Source: Olivibacter sp. XZL3 (GTDB taxonomy: Bacteria; Bacteroidota; Bacteroidia; Sphingobacteriales; Sphingobacteriaceae). From it: a stretch of 64,000 nucleotides of DNA. Position numbers and translations under genes: made by a program. The DNA lies in NCBI RefSeq assembly GCF_004368405.1, contig NZ_SBJH01000010.1:124001-188000 (forward strand), written 5' to 3'. Shown here piece after piece: positions 33,125-42,471 of the stretch; position 1 is the first letter of the stretch, and every line of letters begins with the position of its first letter. The notes under the pieces are model-generated. The model saw only the letters and a program-made list of their open reading frames with translations. It had not been told where the DNA came from and did no database searches.

Positions 33125-35230
33125 ATGAATTTACATGCCGTCCATAAGCGTATTATCGACCTTTTAACAAAGACCGATACCCCTATATTTTTAACAGGCA
33201 AAGCCGGGACTGGTAAAACGACTTTTCTTCGTTATATAAAAAGTAACCTGACAAAAAATATAGCGGTCGTAGCGCCGACAGCAATAGCGGCCTTAAATGC
33301 AGGGGGTGTTACCATTAACTCATTATTTCAAATACCCTTCGGGCCACTTATTCCACAACAGAATCGAAACAATTTGAAGGGGGATATGGCGGTTCGCATG
33401 TCGCCGGACAAAACGAAGTTATTCATCAGTTTAGAACTCCTTGTTATTGATGAAATCAGTATGGTTCGGGCCGATGTTATAGACAGAATCGACTTTGTCC
33501 TAAGAGCGGTAAAAGGATCTGCCCGCCCATTTGGAGGCGTTCAACTGCTGATGATCGGTGACCTTTATCAATTGCCGCCCGTTTACCAAAACGACTGGCC
33601 TATCCTGAAGGAATATTACGGCAGTCCTTATTTTTTCAGTGGCCGTGTCTTTGAATCCGTTCCGTTGCTGAGTTTTGAACTTACAGAAGTTTTTCGCCAG
33701 GCCGATCCTATTTTTATTACCATTTTAAATAGTATTCGGAGTGCGCAGATTGACGAGTCGCTTTTAGCCGTTTTAAACCGGCAGTACAAGCCGGAAATTG
33801 CAGCTACTGAATTGAATGAGTATGTCACGCTGTCTACCCATAATAGCTCCGTTGCTCAAATAAATGAGTCGCGACTTCGTGATTTGCCCGGTGAGTTGAT
33901 GGTATATAGAGCAAGGGTTGTAGGCGATTTTCCAAAAGACGCATATCCTGCGGACGTTGAACTATGCCTTAAAGTGGGTGCCCAGATTATTTTTATAAAG
34001 AACGATTCAAGCGGTAAAAAACAATACTACAATGGACGAGCGGCGCAAATTTTAAACCTTGCAGAAAACAGCATACGCGTCCGTTTTTTGGATGATGAAT
34101 CTGAATTCGATGCGGTGCCGGAAACTTGGGAGAACACAAAGTATGCGCTGAATGAATCGGAGGGCAAAATAGCGTCGTCCTCGAGCGGTTCGTTTACCCA
34201 ATATCCCATTAAATTAGCCTGGGCAATTACGGTACATAAGAGTCAGGGTTTAACGTTCGACAAGGCGGTTATCGATGTTGAAGCGGCTTTTGCACATGGA
34301 CAAACCTATGTAGCACTGAGTCGCTGTAGAAGCTTAGAAGGGTTGGTGTTAAAAGCGCCGATAAAAGCTGAAAATGTAATAACGGACGCTCGTATTACCG
34401 ACTTTATGCGCCGCAATATAGAAAGAACTGAATCCGAGCAGAAACTAGCGCAACTGCTGCTGCAGCAGGAATATCTTGTCGTAGCAGATCTGTTCAATTT
34501 TCATAATATCGAAGCAGAATGGGGCGAGCTGAAGTTGCTATTGAAGCCTTCAGAAAATGAGCCCATGGTTGCCGAATGTGTCGGGCAGATTGAAGATGTT
34601 TTGGGCAAGCAGGTAAGCAAGGTGGCCGACAAATTTTTGGCGAAGGAGTTTGCTGACCTGAACCGCGAACAAGCGCTTCTCTCGCATATCGACTTTCTGG
34701 CTCGGTTAAAGAAAGCAATGAGCTACTTTATGCCTAAGATCGAAGTGTTGTTAACACAGATCCAGAAGCTGTTGGTATTACCTATAGATGAAGAGCCCGA
34801 TCCAGCATTTTTCTCGATATATAACCAATTACTCATGCATTTGAAGGGAAAATTTGCTGCTATGCGAATCGAGTTAACAGACGCTTGGTTGAGGGATTTG
34901 TCGGCAGTCACCATAGAGGCCGCAATGAATCATTTTCCGGTTTATCAGACAAAAAAAGCGGTAGCGGAGCCTAAACCGAAGGAGATTGCAAATCCATTGT
35001 TGCTAACCGAAATTCTTGCTTGGCGTAAAGAGCAGAGCCGCAAATTGGATGTGCCAGAATATCTCATCTTAAGCGAGCAACTTTGTATCACCATTTCTGC
35101 CAAAGCCCCCAAAACTTTGGGCGACTTGGCACAAGTTAAAGGTGTGGGTGTGGGCAAGGCGAAAGAGCTGGGAGATGCATTTGTGAAGATTATTCGCCAT
35201 TTTTACGGAGAGCACGACTTATTTGGTTAA
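33125..35230 (+). CDS. PIF1-like superfamily 1 helicase with C-terminal HRDC domain
   Basis: A 701-residue SF1B helicase. Walker A is GKAGTGKTTF (about residues 22-31), Walker B LLVIDEISM, motif III IGDLYQLPPV and the C-terminal UvrD-like motifs AITVHKSQGLTFDKA and YVALSRCRS. A helix-rich linker follows, then an HRDC-type domain (about 625-695, with GVGVGKAKELGDAF) that probably binds DNA. Related Bacteroidota proteins share this domain order. It may act in replication restart or recombination; a precise role cannot be read here. It has its own -7 box. Confidence 0.92.
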   Translation: MNLHAVHKRIIDLLTKTDTPIFLTGKAGTGKTTFLRYIKSNLTKNIAVVAPTAIAALNAGGVTINSLFQIPFGPLIPQQNRNNLKGDMAVRMSPDKTKLFISLELLVIDEISMVRADVIDRIDFVLRAVKGSARPFGGVQLLMIGDLYQLPPVYQNDWPILKEYYGSPYFFSGRVFESVPLLSFELTEVFRQADPIFITILNSIRSAQIDESLLAVLNRQYKPEIAATELNEYVTLSTHNSSVAQINESRLRDLPGELMVYRARVVGDFPKDAYPADVELCLKVGAQIIFIKNDSSGKKQYYNGRAAQILNLAENSIRVRFLDDESEFDAVPETWENTKYALNESEGKIASSSSGSFTQYPIKLAWAITVHKSQGLTFDKAVIDVEAAFAHGQTYVALSRCRSLEGLVLKAPIKAENVITDARITDFMRRNIERTESEQKLAQLLLQQEYLVVADLFNFHNIEAEWGELKLLLKPSENEPMVAECVGQIEDVLGKQVSKVADKFLAKEFADLNREQALLSHIDFLARLKKAMSYFMPKIEVLLTQIQKLLVLPIDEEPDPAFFSIYNQLLMHLKGKFAAMRIELTDAWLRDLSAVTIEAAMNHFPVYQTKKAVAEPKPKEIANPLLLTEILAWRKEQSRKLDVPEYLILSEQLCITISAKAPKTLGDLAQVKGVGVGKAKELGDAFVKIIRHFYGEHDLFG

Positions 35231-35326
35231 GCGGCTATTGCTCAAATACAGGCCATTTGTTCTAGCTGCCATAAGCACACAATTCCCGTTGTTTTCACAA
35301 AAGCTATGGAATGTTAAAAGAATATC

Positions 35327-35334
35327 TATATTTG
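35327..35334 (+). promoter_or_regulatory. -7 box of the TonB receptor gene
   Basis: TATATTTG is an exact TAnnTTTG match 27 bases before the ATG at 35361. The -33 region is not convincing. Confidence 0.5.
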
Positions 35335-35360
35335 TCTACTAATTCCATAGATTTAATATC

Positions 35361-37925
35361 ATGTTTAAAAAATTACTTTTTCTTAGTTTTTCCGTATTAA
35401 TTTCACAGGTCATGTTTGCACAGCAAACGATCACCGGCACGGTTAAGGATGGTGATGATGTGGCCATCTTGGGCGCAACCGTTATTGTGAAGGGGACGTC
35501 GATAAAAGTTGCGACCGACATTAACGGTGCATTTGTCGTTCAAGTACCAAATCCACCGCCTTTTACGCTTTCCGTCAGCTCGGTGGGATACAGAACAAGA
35601 GAAGTCCAAATAGAGGAAGTGCCGACTAGCCCTCTCAATATTGTGCTCATTGCCGATGATTTCCAACTTTCGGAAGTGGCGGTTACCGCCAGACGGCGCA
35701 CCGAACGTATACAAAATGTACCCATCTCTATTTCCGTCGTCGGTGGTGCCCGCGTAGAAAATGCGGGGGCATTTAATGTTAATCGGTTAAAGGAGCTCGT
35801 GCCAGCAGTGCAGTTATATTCTTCTAATCCCCGAAATACGACACTCAATATCCGAGGTTTAGGGTCGACCTTTGGACTCACCAACGATGGTATTGATCCG
35901 GGCGTTGGGTTTTACGTTGACGGCGTTTATTTTGCCCGTCCGGCAGCTACTACACTCGATTTTATCGATGTTGAACGCATAGAGGTACTGAGAGGTCCGC
36001 AAGGTACGCTGTTCGGAAAAAATACTACAGCCGGCGCCTTTAACATCACGACGCGTAAACCAAGTTTCACACCAGAAGTGAACTTTGAAGCGAGCTACGG
36101 AAACTATGGCTATATTCAGGCAAAGAGTTCGATCACTGGTCCTTTAACAAAGAATTTGGCCGCTCGTTTTTCTTTTTCGGGTACGCAACGAGACGGCGTA
36201 CTGTATAATGTTGCTACGGATCAACACGTAAATGATCTCAATAACTTGGGGTTCCGGGGACAATTGCTTTACACGCCATCCAACGATGTTTCCATTATAT
36301 TGGCAGGGGACGCCTCGAGGCAACGTCCTAACGGTTATGCACAAGTATTCGCCGGTGTGGCTACTACTCAGAGGGCCACTTACCGTCAGTTCGAGCAGAT
36401 TATCAGTGACTTAGGGTATGATTTGCCGAGTCGTAATCCCTTTGATAGAGAAATAGACCATGACACGCCTTGGCGATCAGATAATGATTTAGGCGGTGTT
36501 TCGCTGAATGCAGATATTAAGGTTGGAGCAGGTACGCTCACCTCAACCACCGCCTGGCGCTATTGGAACTGGAATCCGTCCAACGACCGCGATTTTACCG
36601 GTCTTCCTGTTCTGGCGCTTTCACAGGCTCCTTCCAAACATCAGCAATGGTCGCAGGAAATTCGTTACGCTGGTGAATTTTCGTCGCGTTTAAGCGGTGT
36701 TTTTGGTATCTACGCGATCGGTCAGCAATTAAAGACAGATCCTTATCATACCGAAGAATCCGGTGCAGCGCAATGGCGTTTTTCTCAGAGCTCAACGAGC
36801 TCATTATGGAACACGGCGGGCTTGCTCGATGGTTATGGAATCCGTACCTACTCCAAGCTTACTTCATTCAGTGGCGCTGTATTCGGTCAGCTCGACTGGG
36901 CAATTACCGAACGACTACACATTTTGCCGGGATTGCGTTTTAATTATGATGAAAAGAAAGTCGATTTTAACCGCCAGACTTACGGGGGGCTTCAAACGGA
37001 AGATGCCGAGCTTTTAGAAATAAAAAGAGCGGTTTACACCGATCAGGTATTCAATGCAAACACCGATAATACGAACTTGTCCGGGCAGATAACACTTGCT
37101 TATAAGGCAAGTGACCGAGTTAATAGCTACGCGACTTTCTCTACAAACTACAAGCCAGTGGGACTTAACTTGGGTGGTTTACCAACCAGCGATGGGGAAC
37201 CGATGCTAGAGCTGGCAGAAATTAAGCCGGAGTATGTGACCTATTATGAGTTAGGCCTGAAGACGACACCCTCTGAAAACGCTACCTTGAACTTTGCAGT
37301 CTATAATACCGATATCAAAGATTTTCAAACCCAAGTTCAGACAGCAGAGGTAGGCGTTAATCGTGGTTATCTGGCCAATGCCGAAAAAGTGCGGGTGCGT
37401 GGTGCGGAGGTGGATGGAAATATCTTTTTAGGGAACGTTTTCTCCTTATACGGAGCGCTTTCCTATACAGACGGGAAATACGTTTCCTTTACGAATGCAC
37501 CGGTTCCGTTGGAGGAAACCGGTGGACCATCTGCGTTTAAGGATATTTCGGGCGGCGACTTACCCGGTATTTCGAAATGGGCGGGCTCACTAGGCGGTCA
37601 GATTGATGTCTCCGGCAAATTTCTTACTTTAGGCGGGAATTACTTTTTGGCACTTGACTCTTACTTCCGCTCTTCTTTTTCCTCAAGTCCGTCGCCGTCT
37701 CAATACCTGAATGTGGATGGTTACGTATTGTTGAATGCGCGACTTGGATTTCAGGCCAGCCGAGGTACTTCCTTTTTTATCTGGAGCAGAAATCTGTTAG
37801 ATAAGGACTATTTCGAGCAGCTGCTTCCAGCAGCAGGTAATGCGGGCCATTACGCAGCGGTACTCGGCGATCCGCGCACCTTTGGAGTTACTATCCGTTA
37901 TAGCTTCGGACGTCCGACACCCTAA
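35361..37925 (+). CDS. TonB-dependent receptor, not paired with SusD
   Basis: An 854-residue outer-membrane transporter with a signal peptide ending VMFAQQ, a carboxypeptidase-regulatory-like domain (about 22-105), a plug domain with DGVYFARPAATTLDFIDVER and VLRGPQGTLFGKNTTAG, and a 22-strand barrel ending in RYSFGRPTP. It is shorter than SusC proteins, lacks the VVVGYGT signature and has no SusD gene next to it. The plug resembles that of siderophore, vitamin or small-ligand receptors. The ligand is unknown. Confidence 0.92.
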   Translation: MFKKLLFLSFSVLISQVMFAQQTITGTVKDGDDVAILGATVIVKGTSIKVATDINGAFVVQVPNPPPFTLSVSSVGYRTREVQIEEVPTSPLNIVLIADDFQLSEVAVTARRRTERIQNVPISISVVGGARVENAGAFNVNRLKELVPAVQLYSSNPRNTTLNIRGLGSTFGLTNDGIDPGVGFYVDGVYFARPAATTLDFIDVERIEVLRGPQGTLFGKNTTAGAFNITTRKPSFTPEVNFEASYGNYGYIQAKSSITGPLTKNLAARFSFSGTQRDGVLYNVATDQHVNDLNNLGFRGQLLYTPSNDVSIILAGDASRQRPNGYAQVFAGVATTQRATYRQFEQIISDLGYDLPSRNPFDREIDHDTPWRSDNDLGGVSLNADIKVGAGTLTSTTAWRYWNWNPSNDRDFTGLPVLALSQAPSKHQQWSQEIRYAGEFSSRLSGVFGIYAIGQQLKTDPYHTEESGAAQWRFSQSSTSSLWNTAGLLDGYGIRTYSKLTSFSGAVFGQLDWAITERLHILPGLRFNYDEKKVDFNRQTYGGLQTEDAELLEIKRAVYTDQVFNANTDNTNLSGQITLAYKASDRVNSYATFSTNYKPVGLNLGGLPTSDGEPMLELAEIKPEYVTYYELGLKTTPSENATLNFAVYNTDIKDFQTQVQTAEVGVNRGYLANAEKVRVRGAEVDGNIFLGNVFSLYGALSYTDGKYVSFTNAPVPLEETGGPSAFKDISGGDLPGISKWAGSLGGQIDVSGKFLTLGGNYFLALDSYFRSSFSSSPSPSQYLNVDGYVLLNARLGFQASRGTSFFIWSRNLLDKDYFEQLLPAAGNAGHYAAVLGDPRTFGVTIRYSFGRPTP

Positions 37926-37935
37926 TGTGTCGGAC
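37912..37935 (+). terminator. perfect hairpin spanning the stop codon of the TonB receptor
   Basis: GTCCGACAC and GTGTCGGAC form a perfect 9-bp stem around CCTAAT, which contains the TAA stop. No T-run follows, so it may act as an mRNA 3'-end stabiliser rather than a terminator. Confidence 0.5.
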
Positions 37936-38228
37936 TAATACCCTGTTCGTTCGTTTAATGCTGTACATTCTATCGCCAACTGATTATAAGGAGGGGATGT
38001 TAAAAAGGCTGCCAATCGATTTATTATTGACTATATTAATGGAAAAGTAAAACTTTCAAAAAAAAATCATTTTGTTTGGGTAGAATTTTAAACCATTGGC
38101 TACCTTTGGCCTGTTAAAATTATGTGTACTGTATGTTAACGATATGGTACGACGCGGTTTAGTTAAAGGGATGCTTACGCATGCTGGATATAGCATCTCC
38201 TTTTATAGAAAATAATTTAGATTAACGA
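37936..38228 (+). promoter_or_regulatory. promoter and long leader of the inositol-phosphate synthase gene
   Basis: TACCTTTG (38101-38108) matches the -7 consensus, with TTTG at 38075-38078 as a possible -33 box at a slightly long 22-base spacing. The leader is then about 113 bases long and contains the stem GATGCT/AGCATC (within 38169-38198) and two very short frames starting with ATG (nine and 14 codons). A structured leader suggests post-transcriptional control. No known riboswitch is recognised. Confidence 0.5.
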
Positions 38229-39431
38229 ATGGAACATAAAATCAAAGTCGCTATTCTCGGTGTGGGAAATTGCGCAAGCTCACTGGTACAAGGCGTTGAG
38301 TATTATACCAATCATCCTGACCAAAAATCTGGCTTAATGACAGACGATATCGGTGGATATCGTGCGGCTGATATTGAATTTGTTTGTGGGTTCGATGTTG
38401 ATGAGCGAAAAATCGGTAAAACCTTGAAAGAGGCCATTTTTGAAAAACCGAACTGTACAATGGTTCTATACGATCAAATCGGTTCTGAAGCGCCTATCTA
38501 TCCATCTGTGGTGCTTGACGGGGTTTCTCCGCTGATGTCGTCTTATCCGGAAGCACAGCGATTCAAGGTTGCTGAACCGTTGAAAGTGACGGATATGCTG
38601 GACAAGAGTGTTACATACGATAAAGCGCTTGTGGATACTTATCGCGAGCAGATCGTTAAGCAATTAACCGCGCATCAGGTAGAGGTTTTGATTAATTATC
38701 TTCCTGTCGGCTCTCAAATTGCCACAGAATTCTTCGCAGAGATCTGTTTAGAGCTCGGTATTTCGTTGGTAAACTGTATCCCTGTGTTTATTGCTTCAGA
38801 CCCCGTTTGGGAACAAAAGTTTATTGATGCCGGCATCCCAATCATTGGAGATGATATGAGAAGTCAGTTTGGAGCGAGTATCTTATCACAAATGCTTCAA
38901 GAACTTGCCTTTGCTCGTGGTCATCATGTAAAAGCGCACATACAAAGAAATATAGGTGGGAATACCGACTTTCTGAATATGGAAGATAAAAACCGCCTAA
39001 AATCGAAGAAAATCTCAAAAGAAAACGTGATTAGGGCGCAAAATGATATACGGAATATATCCACAGAAAATAGCTTTCTGCATGCCGGGCCTTCTGAGTA
39101 TATCGCTTATTACGGCGACAACAAAGTAGCTAATTTCCGACTGGAACTGGAAGGTTTTATGGGAGCACCTGTGATATTGGATGCACAATTGTCGGTACAG
39201 GATTCGCCAAATTCGGCAGGCGTGGTGATAGACGCTATACGATACGTTTACGTTGCCAGGGAACTGGGCATTGTAGGCGCATTGCGCGGTCCGTCCGCAG
39301 CAACGCAAAAGACTCCGCCCGAACAAATGATGTTCAGTCAAGCACTGGAGGAGTGTCATGCTTTGGCTAAACGCGAGTTGACCGCTTCTACCCAAAGTCA
39401 GCTAAAAAAGGAGCAGCTTGTCACAGAATAG
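38229..39431 (+). CDS. ino1: myo-inositol-1-phosphate synthase
   Basis: NAD-dependent isomerase that turns glucose-6-phosphate into inositol-3-phosphate. The 400-residue protein has the Rossmann start VAILGVGNCASSLVQGVEYY and family segments NYLPVGSQIATEFFAE, IGDDMRSQFGAS and the Lys-rich NRLKSKKISKEN. Length and features match the bacterial/archaeal form. Some Bacteroidota use it to make phosphoinositol lipids, but the usual lipid-synthase genes are not beside it here. It has its own promoter with a long leader and its own terminator, so it is a single-gene unit. Confidence 0.95.
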   Translation: MEHKIKVAILGVGNCASSLVQGVEYYTNHPDQKSGLMTDDIGGYRAADIEFVCGFDVDERKIGKTLKEAIFEKPNCTMVLYDQIGSEAPIYPSVVLDGVSPLMSSYPEAQRFKVAEPLKVTDMLDKSVTYDKALVDTYREQIVKQLTAHQVEVLINYLPVGSQIATEFFAEICLELGISLVNCIPVFIASDPVWEQKFIDAGIPIIGDDMRSQFGASILSQMLQELAFARGHHVKAHIQRNIGGNTDFLNMEDKNRLKSKKISKENVIRAQNDIRNISTENSFLHAGPSEYIAYYGDNKVANFRLELEGFMGAPVILDAQLSVQDSPNSAGVVIDAIRYVYVARELGIVGALRGPSAATQKTPPEQMMFSQALEECHALAKRELTASTQSQLKKEQLVTE

Positions 39432-39455
39432 TGGTTGCCTACGTTGAGGTAATAC

Positions 39456-39495
39456 AAGGCGAGCACTTCATCTTTAGGTGCTCGCCTTCCTTTTT
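39456..39495 (+). terminator. terminator after ino1
   Basis: AAGGCGAGCAC (39456-39466) pairs perfectly with GTGCTCGCCTT (39478-39488) and is followed by CCTTTTT. It lies 25 bp after the ino1 stop. Confidence 0.9.
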
Positions 39496-39537
39496 GAATC
39501 AAAGTCCTAAAGGCTTGTAGAAAAAATAATGGCGCTG

Positions 39538-40029
39538 CTATGGCCACCAGCCGTTTACTTTTCTTATCAATAAAATCTGTCCGACGTGGTAAGCATTGTG
39601 ATCTAGGATCAATAAGGCTTCGTTAAATAAACTTTGGCCACTACCATGATCAAAGCGCCTAAAGATGTCGACATCGTTCCGCATAAGCAGATCAATAAAA
39701 GCTTTATGATCTTCCCGAATGCTAGTTTGCGTTTGTTTCCATTCGCGACTATCTCTGGGGCTACTGTGTTTCGGCCAGTAACCGGAAGGCCAGTTTGGAG
39801 ATACATAGCTTGGATTGCGGCAAAACTCTAGGATGTCGAATTGCGTAATGCGGATATGTTCTGTTAATTGCCAAATATTATAAGGGAAATTCTCCTGTTT
39901 CTGTCCGGCTTGTTCCCAAGAGAGGCCATGTATAGCGTCGATGAGGTCAACGTGTGCCCCGCTATTTGTAAAGCGATCCAATAACTGGCTTTTAACCTGT
40001 GAAATAAGGTCGTTTATTGCAGTTTCCAT
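39538..40029 (-). CDS. DinB/YfiT-like metalloprotein
   Basis: A 163-residue four-helix-bundle protein of the DinB superfamily. The three candidate metal-ligand histidines lie in QLTEHIRI and LILDHNAYHVGQ. Members act as metal-dependent thiol-transferases or hydrolases in detoxification, but the substrate of this one is unknown. It is convergent with ino1 and separated from it by the terminator. Its closest same-strand neighbour upstream is a NUDIX gene, 141 bp away. Confidence 0.88.
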   Translation of the reverse strand: METAINDLISQVKSQLLDRFTNSGAHVDLIDAIHGLSWEQAGQKQENFPYNIWQLTEHIRITQFDILEFCRNPSYVSPNWPSGYWPKHSSPRDSREWKQTQTSIREDHKAFIDLLMRNDVDIFRRFDHGSGQSLFNEALLILDHNAYHVGQILLIRKVNGWWP

Positions 40030-40170
40030 GCGAATAAAAGTGCTGAAACCATCATTTTGTTTGAATGAATGTAAAATACGCGAGGTTGCCGCCTTACAGC
40101 TTTCTTTTAATGCCGGTTAAAAAGATATTGGTATGATGGCATCGGCTGGATGCTTGCGTTAAATCTCAAG

Positions 40171-40608
40171 TTAAGTAACTGAACTTAGTTTTTTTCTGCC
40201 ATCCATCATTATTTTTTGATGATCAAAGGCAAGATGGGGTAATTTGTCTATGGCAAACCATTCTGCTTCTAAGGCATCATCTGAGGCAATCGCGCCGCGT
40301 TGTTCATCAAGGATGCCTATATAAGCTATGGATATGGTACGTCCGCGTGGATCCCTGTCCGGATCGTCATATATGCCAAGGCGCTCTAGGTTTAAGTTTG
40401 TTATACCCGTCTCTTCCTCAAGTTCTCTGAAGGCAGCGGCATCTATTTTTTCATCGATATCAACGAAACCTCCCGGGAATGCCCATTGATCTTTAAAGGG
40501 TTCTTGTTTTCTTTTGATTAATAAGATATGCCATTCCTGGTTTTCGCCGCGGTGAAAAAGCAGGATGTCTACGGTTAAGGCCGGTCGTTGATGCTTATAA
40601 GTGTACAT
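40171..40608 (-). CDS. NUDIX hydrolase
   Basis: A 145-residue nucleoside-diphosphate-linked hydrolase from the ATG at 40608; a longer in-frame start at 40728 adds 40 atypical basic residues and is less likely. The NUDIX box is GGFVDIDEKIDAAAFRELEE followed by ETGI, with all catalytic Glu residues in place. PFKDQWAFPGG before it is typical of the ADP-ribose or NrtR-like NUDIX branch. The substrate is not defined. It is divergent from moaE. Confidence 0.92.
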   Translation of the reverse strand: MYTYKHQRPALTVDILLFHRGENQEWHILLIKRKQEPFKDQWAFPGGFVDIDEKIDAAAFRELEEETGITNLNLERLGIYDDPDRDPRGRTISIAYIGILDEQRGAIASDDALEAEWFAIDKLPHLAFDHQKIMMDGRKKLSSVT

Positions 40609-40831
40609 AGAAATTAAGTGAAGTAGATGTTTTGATTTTTGTTGGTGCCGAGTTTTGTGCCCCACTCTTTTGAACCAACATGCAAGTCGGTTTGCGCGGT
40701 TGATGTACAGCGTATTTAGATCTTCCATATTTTCGGCATCCGGTTATACAATAATAACCTTTTAGGCCGATTTCAGCAACGCAAATAGCCGAATAGTGCT
40801 ACAGAATTATTACTTTTAGCACTGTATTTAT

Positions 40832-41269
40832 ATGTATACAATGAAGCAGATTTTCCATCAAGGCCCGATAAGTCCGTCGTTTATTGCAGAAAGTATCGCG
40901 AAACATAGCGTTAAAACCGAAATTGGCGCTCATAATATCTTTTTAGGGCAGGTGAGGGCAGACCTTATTGATGGAAAGGATGTAGCTGCCATATCGTACA
41001 CAGCCTATGAAGAAATGGCATTGGAAAAGATGCATATAATCCGTGAAGAAATTTTTTCGAAGTATTCACTGACCTGCATGCACGTACACCACAGTTTAGG
41101 CACGGTAGGAACCGGTGAAATTTGCCTTTTTGTATTTACATCTTCGCCGCACCGCAATGCAGCTATTGAAGCATGTACCGAAGTGGTTGAACGAATAAAA
41201 AGCGAATTGCCTATTTGGGGTAAAGAGCTCTTGGATGATGCGGGGCATCAATGGAAGGTGAATCACTGA
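40832..41269 (+). CDS. moaE: molybdopterin synthase catalytic subunit
   Basis: Large subunit that converts cyclic pyranopterin phosphate to molybdopterin with sulfur from MoaD. The 145-residue protein shows IFLGQVRAD, YTAYEEMALEKM, the HHSLGTVGTGEICLFV strand and the catalytic region SELPIWGKEL with its conserved Lys. Length and motifs match MoaE well. No moaA, moaC, moaD or molybdoenzyme gene lies nearby, so it is an orphan here. The start at 40832 could be replaced by the ATG three codons later. Confidence 0.92.
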   Translation: MYTMKQIFHQGPISPSFIAESIAKHSVKTEIGAHNIFLGQVRADLIDGKDVAAISYTAYEEMALEKMHIIREEIFSKYSLTCMHVHHSLGTVGTGEICLFVFTSSPHRNAAIEACTEVVERIKSELPIWGKELLDDAGHQWKVNH

Positions 41270-41277
41270 GAAGATGA

Positions 41278-41310
41278 TCCATAGCTAGGCCTGCATCGGC
41301 TAGCTATGGA
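41278..41310. terminator. hairpin between convergent moaE and SDR genes
   Basis: TCCATAGCTAG (41278-41288) pairs perfectly with CTAGCTATGGA (41300-41310). The stem lies between two convergent genes and may serve both, although neither side has a strong T-run. Confidence 0.6.
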
Positions 41311-41322
41311 CCGGGTAGTAAG

Positions 41323-42207
41323 TTAAATGGCTATTTTGCCACCCGTTATAGCGATGGTTGCACCTGCAATGTAGCTGCTATCCTCGGAAGCGAGGAAGAC
41401 ATACGCGGGCGCTATTTCTGCCGGCTGGCCGGGCCTTTTCATTGGGCTATTTTTGCCGAAATTTTCTGGTTCAGGCATGGTTGATGGAATCAATGGCGTC
41501 CATACAGGGCCTGGAGCCACCGCGTTCACCCGTATTCCTTTATCCTGTTCCAATAACATTTGAGCCAGATTGGCCGTGAAGTTCTGAATGGCTCCTTTTG
41601 TGGCTGCGTAATCAAGCAGAACCGCATTGGGATGATACGAATTAACCGAAGCCGTGTTGATGATAGAACTTCCAGGTTTCATATGCGGTTCAGCGGCCTT
41701 ACATAGATAAAACATACTTCGAATGTTGGTCTCGAATGTACGGTTCCATTCTTCCGAAGAGATTTCGCTTAGGGTTTTGTGCGACATCTGGTACGCAGCA
41801 TTATTTACGAGGATATCGATCTGCCCAAACTCTTTAATGGCCGTTTCAATTAGTAGCTGACAGGACTGTTCGTCTCGAACGTCACTTTTCAGCACTACTG
41901 CCTTTTGGCCGGCAGCCTCCACCCATTTGGCGGTTTCCTTCGCATCTTCTTCTTCGACGTCGTATCCATAACCTATCAATACATCGGCACCCTCTCTAGC
42001 ATAGGCAATTGCTACTGCACGGCCTATGCCCGAGTCTGCACCGGTAATAACGGCCTTCGCGCCCTTAAGCTTGTTTGTGCCTTTATAACTTTCTTCACCA
42101 TGGTCCGCCTTAGGCTTCATTTCAGCTTCCGTACCGGGTACGTCCTGAACTTGTTTTGGAAAAGGTGGTACGGGATATTTTGTGTGGGGATTTTTGAATA
42201 CACTCAT
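41323..42207 (-). CDS. short-chain dehydrogenase/reductase
   Basis: A 294-residue NAD(P)-dependent SDR. About 50 N-terminal residues (rich in Pro and Lys) precede the Rossmann core with ITGADSGIGRAVAIAYAREG, the VNNAA motif and the catalytic Ser/Tyr/Lys in NTASVNSYHPNAVLLDYAAT plus the following Lys. The N-terminal extension is typical of the YghA/YhdF/GsiB-neighbour group of SDRs linked to general stress and glucose-dehydrogenase-like activity. The substrate is unknown. It is followed by a hairpin shared with moaE. Confidence 0.9.
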   Translation of the reverse strand: MSVFKNPHTKYPVPPFPKQVQDVPGTEAEMKPKADHGEESYKGTNKLKGAKAVITGADSGIGRAVAIAYAREGADVLIGYGYDVEEEDAKETAKWVEAAGQKAVVLKSDVRDEQSCQLLIETAIKEFGQIDILVNNAAYQMSHKTLSEISSEEWNRTFETNIRSMFYLCKAAEPHMKPGSSIINTASVNSYHPNAVLLDYAATKGAIQNFTANLAQMLLEQDKGIRVNAVAPGPVWTPLIPSTMPEPENFGKNSPMKRPGQPAEIAPAYVFLASEDSSYIAGATIAITGGKIAI

Positions 42208-42471
42208 ATCAATAATATTCGTTTATGCGTTTGTGAAATCTTTTACAGGACAACAACTATTAAGAGCGATTGTTTAACAGAAGGTTTTCCAAATCTTTGC
42301 ATTCCTGCGTGCCCATAGAAGGTCGGGGTACTACATAAGGTTATTGAACACTTTCGTGATGCAATTGTTATAGTTGAATATGGAAGCGGTAATAAGGTCT
42401 TAGGAAGGCCTTCTGATTCTCATTGTCAACCGTTACTGAATCTGATTTAATGAGGTAAAGCACGGAAATGA

